Below, in pieces: positions 36,717 to 40,962 of a DNA stretch of 40,962 bases. This DNA is from Burkholderiaceae bacterium (GTDB lineage Bacteria; Pseudomonadota; Gammaproteobacteria; Burkholderiales; Burkholderiaceae_D). The notes beneath the pieces were generated by a model. The model had not been told where the DNA came from. It worked only from the letters and a program-made list of their open reading frames with translations, and made no database searches. Every line of letters starts with the position of its first letter. The stretch's first letter is position 1. The stretch spans positions 1 to 40,962 of the forward strand of contig JARLJG010000004.1 in the NCBI GenBank assembly GCA_031291325.1. Direction: 5' to 3'. Position numbers and translations under genes: made by a program.

Positions 36717-37657
36717 GGCATCGGTTATTTCTTCACTTGACTAAGGCATCACTTCCAGAAAGATCGGCATCGCAGTCGTTTGAGACCTAATAGCCATCAC
36801 ACTAAGGTTTTCAAGCGACCATTCTATTCCTTCTTGTCGCCTACGCCACGGCGCCAAATGTTAAATCTTTGAAAAGTAAAATTAATGCCGCACCGCTCAG
36901 ACCTCAAGGCTCGCTTTGCTCCACCGGCCAAATGCGGCGCTCCCCTGTTCCGTCGCTGGAAACGCGTGAGGTCGAAGGAAGAGCGCTCAGTGTAACGAGC
37001 TCGCACCGGCAGAATTTGATTCAAATCAAGACTTCTCGATGACTGCCGCAGCAGACGCTTAACTGCAACTCCCTACTTCGCGCACACTTGACCTGCATCA
37101 AAAAGACAAGCCAAATCCGCCACTAAACTGCAGCGAACCTATAGTCCGCGTCCGTCGGGCAAGAGTCTGCGACACAACGGGCGGTGGCGCGCTTGCGCGC
37201 GCCAGTCGGCAGTCCACGGAACACTCCAATTTTTGGCTGCATCGATTCTGGAGATAACGATGTAACAACATATAGAAAACCGGCAAAGACCGGCCTGGTC
37301 GTCATCGGCGAAAAATCAAAAGGCGTCTACCCTGTCATAAAATATCAAAAAGGTATCAATGAGACAAGAAAGCCGACTACCTTCCTTGACCTGTCGATTG
37401 ACTCACTGCAAAAGTCGATCGTCGCTAAAAAAGACATCTACCACTTGGCCCGTTTGATGGAAGGCGCAAGTCGGGTATCATGTCCCCGCTTCGGAGACGT
37501 TATGATAGAGAATATGCGAATTTGCAAAAAGGCAAATATTTGATATAGAAGCAATAATAAGTAAATAAGTGTGTAATTCAGGCAGCCCCCGCCCGCTCGA
37601 CGCGGTCTACGCCGACGGGCCGGCACTGACATCATCAACTTTATCAAAGGTGGACGT
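36717..37657. other. Gene-free interval upstream of pntA
   Basis: About 940 bases between the divergent signalling gene and pntA. Open frames here (for example 37184-37543, plus strand) lack a ribosome site and any recognisable family. The interval turns AT-rich near 37520-37575, a likely pntAB promoter zone. The pntA ribosome site (AAAGGTGG) is just before the ATG at 37658. No tRNA or repeat was seen. Confidence 0.5.
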
Positions 37658-39238
37658 ATGGCTCTAAAGATAGGGATACCCCAAGAGGTATTCCCGGGTG
37701 AAAAGCGCGTGGCGACGGTGCCCGAAGTCGTCGAAAAACTGATCAAACTGGGATTTACGGTAGCGGTGCAAGCCGGCGCCGGCGATGCCGCCAATTGCAG
37801 CGATGAAACCTACCGCGCCGCCGGCGCCGAGATCATCGATGGCGCGCCTGCCCTATGGGCCGCGTCCGACATCGTGTTCAAGTTGCGCGAGCCGAACACG
37901 GATGAAGTCGGCCTGATGCATGCGGGACAGACCTTGATCAGCTACATCTGGCCAGCGCAGAACCCGGATCTGATGCAGCAACTGGCCGCCAAAAAAGTTA
38001 CCGTGCTGGCCATCGACGCGTTGCCGCGCACATTGAGCCGCGCCCAGAAGATGGACGCGCTGACCTCGCAGGCCGGCGTCGCCGGCTATCGCGCCGTGAT
38101 CGAAGCCGCCAACGCCTTCGGTCGCTTCTTCAACGGCCAGATCACCGCCGCCGGCAAGGTGCCGCCGGCCAAGGTCTTTATCGCCGGCGCCGGCGTGGCC
38201 GGTTTGGCTGCGATCGGCACTGCCGCCGGGCTGGGCGCGATTGTGCGCGCCAACGACACCCGTGCCGAAGTGGCCGACCAGGTCGTGTCGCTGGGCGGCG
38301 AATTCGTCAAGGTCGATTACGAGGAAGAAGGTTCCGGCGGCGGCGGCTATGCCAAGGTAATGAGCGAGGGCTTCCAGCAGGCGCAGCGCGAGATGTACGC
38401 CAAGCAGGCCAAGGAAGTCGACATCATCATCACCACCGCGCTGATTCCCGGCAAGCCTGCGCCGAAGCTGATCACCGCCGAGATGGTCAAGAGCATGAAA
38501 CCGGGCAGCGTGATCGTCGACATGGCCGCCGAGCGGGGTGGCAACTGCGAACTGACCGAACCCGGCCAGACCGTCGTCAGGCACGGCGTGACCATCGTCG
38601 GCTACACCGACCTGAATTCGCGCCTGGCCAAGCAGTCGTCGACACTGTACGGAACCAACCTGTTCCGCCTCACCGAGGAGCTGTGCAAGACCAAGGACGG
38701 CATCATCGACGTCAACATGGAAGACGACGCCATCCGTGGCCTGACTGTCATCAAGAACGGCGAAATCACCTGGCCGGCGCCGGCGCTCAAGCCGTCGGCG
38801 CCGCCGCCCGCAGCAGCAGCCAAACCGGTTGTCGCGCCCAAGGCGCACGGCCACGGCGGCGGCGAGCCGGCTTCCGGCACGGCTACCGCAGTCGTGTTCG
38901 GCGTCGGCGCGGCCTTGTTCTGGTTCATCGGGGCGTTTGCGCCGACCGCTTTCCTCGGCCACTTCACGGTGTTCGTGCTGGCGTGCTTCGTCGGTTACAT
39001 GGTGGTGTGGAACGTCAAGCCGGCCTTGCATACGCCGTTGATGAGCGTCACCAACGCGATCAGCAGCATTATCGCCATCGGCGCGCTGGTGCAGATCGCA
39101 CCGCCGCTGGCCGAGGGCATGAGCCAGCCGGATCAGTGGGTGCGCTGGCTGGCAGTCGGCGGCATCGTTCTGGCTGCGATCAACATGTTCGGCGGATTCG
39201 CCGTCACCCAGCGCATGCTGGCGATGTTCAGAAAATAA
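37658..39238 (+). CDS. pntA: NAD(P) transhydrogenase subunit alpha
   Basis: A 526-residue alpha subunit of the proton-pumping transhydrogenase, which makes NADPH from NADH using the proton gradient. The N-terminal NAD(H)-binding domain I ([16 protein letters not shown]; Rossmann [38 protein letters not shown]) is joined by a Pro/Ala/Gly/His-rich linker (residues ~375-408) to four membrane helices. This is the undivided form, with PntAA and PntAB in one chain. pntB follows after 10 bases. NADPH from it could supply PobA and the reductases, but it is a general housekeeping function. Confidence 0.96.
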   Translation: MALKIGIPQEVFPGEKRVATVPEVVEKLIKLGFTVAVQAGAGDAANCSDETYRAAGAEIIDGAPALWAASDIVFKLREPNTDEVGLMHAGQTLISYIWPAQNPDLMQQLAAKKVTVLAIDALPRTLSRAQKMDALTSQAGVAGYRAVIEAANAFGRFFNGQITAAGKVPPAKVFIAGAGVAGLAAIGTAAGLGAIVRANDTRAEVADQVVSLGGEFVKVDYEEEGSGGGGYAKVMSEGFQQAQREMYAKQAKEVDIIITTALIPGKPAPKLITAEMVKSMKPGSVIVDMAAERGGNCELTEPGQTVVRHGVTIVGYTDLNSRLAKQSSTLYGTNLFRLTEELCKTKDGIIDVNMEDDAIRGLTVIKNGEITWPAPALKPSAPPPAAAAKPVVAPKAHGHGGGEPASGTATAVVFGVGAALFWFIGAFAPTAFLGHFTVFVLACFVGYMVVWNVKPALHTPLMSVTNAISSIIAIGALVQIAPPLAEGMSQPDQWVRWLAVGGIVLAAINMFGGFAVTQRMLAMFRK

Positions 39239-39248
39239 GGCGCGCATC

Positions 39249-40667
39249 ATGTCTGAAAGTCTATCTACAGTCTCCTATATCGGAGCAACCATACTCTTCA
39301 TCCTGTGCCTCGGCGGCTTGAGCAATGCCGAGACTTCGCGCCGTGGCAATCTGTACGGCATCATCGGCATGACCATCGCCGTCTTGGCGACCGTGTTCGG
39401 GCCGCATGTGACGACAGCGGGCATTCCGTGGATCATCGGCGCGGTCGTGGTCGGCGCCAGCATCGGCTTGTATCTGGCGCGCACCATCCAGATGACGCAA
39501 ATGCCGGAGCTGGTCGCCTTCATGCATAGCATGGTGGGCCTGGCGGCGATGCTGGTGGGCTTTGCCAACTACATCGATCCGGCGGCTGGCGCGCAAACCG
39601 GCGCCGAACACACGATCCACGAGCTGGAAATCTATATCGGCGTCTTGATCGGTGCAGTGACATTGTCGGGGTCAGTAATTGCCTTCGGCAAGTTATCGGG
39701 CAAGATCGGCGGCAAGCCCTTGTTGTTGCCGGGACGTCATTGGTTGAATCTGGTAGGTTTGCTGGTGGTGATTTATTTCGGCCAGCAATTCCTGGCAGCC
39801 GGATCGGTGGCAGACGGCAAGCTGGCCTTGATCGTGATGACGGTCGTTGCGATCCTGTTCGGCATCCATATGGTGATGGCCATCGGCGGCGCAGATATGC
39901 CAGTGGTGGTGTCGATGCTCAACAGCTATTCGGGCTGGGCGGCGGCGGCGACCGGCTTCATGCTGTCGAACGACTTGCTGATCGTGGTCGGCGCATTGGT
40001 CGGTTCGAGCGGCGCGATTCTGTCCTACATCATGTGCCGCGCGATGAACCGCAACTTCATCAGCGTGATCGCGGGAGGCTTCGGCACCGGCGAAGGTGCG
40101 CCTGCCGCGCCTGCGGGCGGCGCTGCACAACCGGCTGGCGAAGTATCGCCGATCCTGGCGGCAGAGACGGCTGAGTTGTTGCGCGATGCGAAGAACGTCA
40201 TCATCGTGCCGGGCTACGGCATGGCGGTGGCGCAGGCGCAACATACGGTGTATGAAATCACCAAGCTGTTGCGCGAAAAAGGCGTCAACGTGCGCTTCGG
40301 CATCCATCCTGTCGCGGGCCGCATGCCGGGGCATATGAACGTGTTGTTGGCCGAAGCCAAGGTGCCGTACGACATCGTGTTCGAGATGGACGAGTTGAAC
40401 GACGACTTCCCGAATACCGACGTGGCGATGATTATCGGCGCCAACGATATCGTCAATCCAGCGGCGCAGGAAGATCCGACCAGTCCGATTGCCGGCATGC
40501 CGGTTCTGGAAGTGTGGAAAGCCAAGACCTCGATCGTGATGAAGCGCAGTATGGCTTCGGGCTATGCGGGGGTCGATAATCCCTTGTTCTACAAGGAGAA
40601 CAATCGGATGTTGTTTGGCGATGCGAAGAAGATGTTGGATGAGGTGTTGGCGGCTTTAAGGGCTTGA
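39249..40667 (+). CDS. pntB: NAD(P) transhydrogenase subunit beta
   Basis: A 472-residue beta subunit. The N-terminal two thirds are about nine membrane helices (domain II) that form the proton channel with PntA. The C-terminal NADP(H)-binding domain III begins near residue 310, with [12 protein letters not shown], the [22 protein letters not shown] loop, [11 protein letters not shown] and [18 protein letters not shown] Pro/Ala-rich link joins the two. The length is usual for the family. Confidence 0.96.
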   Translation: MSESLSTVSYIGATILFILCLGGLSNAETSRRGNLYGIIGMTIAVLATVFGPHVTTAGIPWIIGAVVVGASIGLYLARTIQMTQMPELVAFMHSMVGLAAMLVGFANYIDPAAGAQTGAEHTIHELEIYIGVLIGAVTLSGSVIAFGKLSGKIGGKPLLLPGRHWLNLVGLLVVIYFGQQFLAAGSVADGKLALIVMTVVAILFGIHMVMAIGGADMPVVVSMLNSYSGWAAAATGFMLSNDLLIVVGALVGSSGAILSYIMCRAMNRNFISVIAGGFGTGEGAPAAPAGGAAQPAGEVSPILAAETAELLRDAKNVIIVPGYGMAVAQAQHTVYEITKLLREKGVNVRFGIHPVAGRMPGHMNVLLAEAKVPYDIVFEMDELNDDFPNTDVAMIIGANDIVNPAAQEDPTSPIAGMPVLEVWKAKTSIVMKRSMASGYAGVDNPLFYKENNRMLFGDAKKMLDEVLAALRA

Positions 40668-40674
40668 CACTGCT

Positions 40675-40710
40675 GCCCGCTCTCCCCCATGGTTGTGGGA
40701 GAGAGCGGGC
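40675..40710. terminator. Hairpin after pntB
   Basis: GCCCGCTCTCCC and GGGAGAGAGCGGGC form a strong stem, with a two-base bulge, starting 8 bases past the pntB stop. No T tract follows, so it may act as a 3'-end stabiliser or a weak terminator. Confidence 0.55.
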
Positions 40711-40731
40711 GGTATGGTACACCGGGTAGGG

Positions 40732-40826
40732 CGTCATTAGCGAAGCGTAATGCGCCGCATGTGGACGTAGCATACTATTGCAGTACGCAATTGCACCATG
40801 CGGCGCATTACGCTTCGCTAATGACG
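40732..40826. repeat. Long perfect inverted repeat (30-base arms)
   Basis: Arms 40732-40761 and 40797-40826 (starting CGTCATTAGCGAAGCGTAAT) are perfect inverted copies around a 35-base loop. This looks like a dispersed palindromic repeat unit. There is no gene in it or in the 136 bases after it within this window. Confidence 0.85.
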
Positions 40827-40962
40827 TATATGGACTCCTCCCTTTTTGCAACTCAATTGAAGCGTGTTGGCATTAGGTGCAACTGCAGGCGTATATCCGG
40901 CCTCTACGTTGAGCGCCGTCGCACTCGGGCCATAATGGAATCTGCGCGCTTGCTCCAGAACG

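Noticed and set aside
37184-37543. A 119-codon open frame upstream of pntA
   Set aside because: No ribosome site, no recognisable domain, atypical composition; more likely a chance frame in the promoter region.

Overview
This is about 41 kb of a GC-rich beta-proteobacterial chromosome. The gene families, the ProQ and DUF2788 homologues, the protocatechuate 4,5-cleavage operon layout and the abundant GC-rich palindromic repeats suggest Burkholderiales, most likely Oxalobacteraceae (Herbaspirillum/Collimonas-like). That assignment is inference from gene content; there is no rRNA gene in the window.

Layout. 1-5.1 kb: a palindromic repeat, a Thr/Ala-repeat lipoprotein, a LysR regulator divergent from an aldo/keto reductase, and a ProQ/FinO RNA chaperone. 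5.2-7.5 kb: a LysR regulator divergent from a first ligAB-type extradiol dioxygenase pair. 7.5-14.5 kb: a peripheral aromatic module (P450, [2Fe-2S] ferredoxin, ferredoxin reductase, PobR-like AraC regulator, APC permease, 4-hydroxybenzoate 3-hydroxylase PobA), bounded by two inverted copies of a ~200-bp MITE-like element. 14.5-24.3 kb: a leftward protocatechuate 4,5-cleavage operon (tautomerase GalD/LigU, aromatic acid MFS importer, LigJ, LigK, LigI, LigA, LigB, LigC, an aldo/keto reductase, a 6PGDH-like oxidoreductase), interrupted by an inverted-repeat cassette holding a decayed DUF559 reading frame, with a divergent LysR regulator at its head. 25.4-32.5 kb: a CoA-dependent phenylpropanoid-type beta-oxidation cluster (feruloyl-CoA synthetase-like ligase, crotonase, SDR dehydrogenase, thiolase, MarR) with a divergent acyl-CoA transferase. 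32.7 kb: the 3' half of a tRNA-Asn gene, which looks like an integration or deletion scar. 32.9-36.7 kb: a DUF2788 membrane protein and a 1191-residue REC-PAS-PAS-GGDEF-EAL-PAS-hemerythrin protein. 37.7-40.7 kb: pntAB transhydrogenase.

How it fits together (inference). Hydroxycinnamates would be activated, hydrated, oxidised and thiolysed to benzoyl-type CoA esters, and methoxy- or other substituted benzoates might be converted by the P450 system. 4-Hydroxybenzoate goes through PobA to protocatechuate. LigAB opens the ring, LigC and LigI give 4-oxalomesaconate, and GalD/LigU, LigJ and LigK finish to pyruvate and oxaloacetate. No vanAB vanillate demethylase or vanillin dehydrogenase is seen in the window. 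The most unusual points are the MITE-bounded P450/pobA module, a terminator-like hairpin in the leader of the phenylpropanoid operon, the IR-flanked DUF559 relic, the tRNA-Asn relic and the hemerythrin-tailed c-di-GMP protein.
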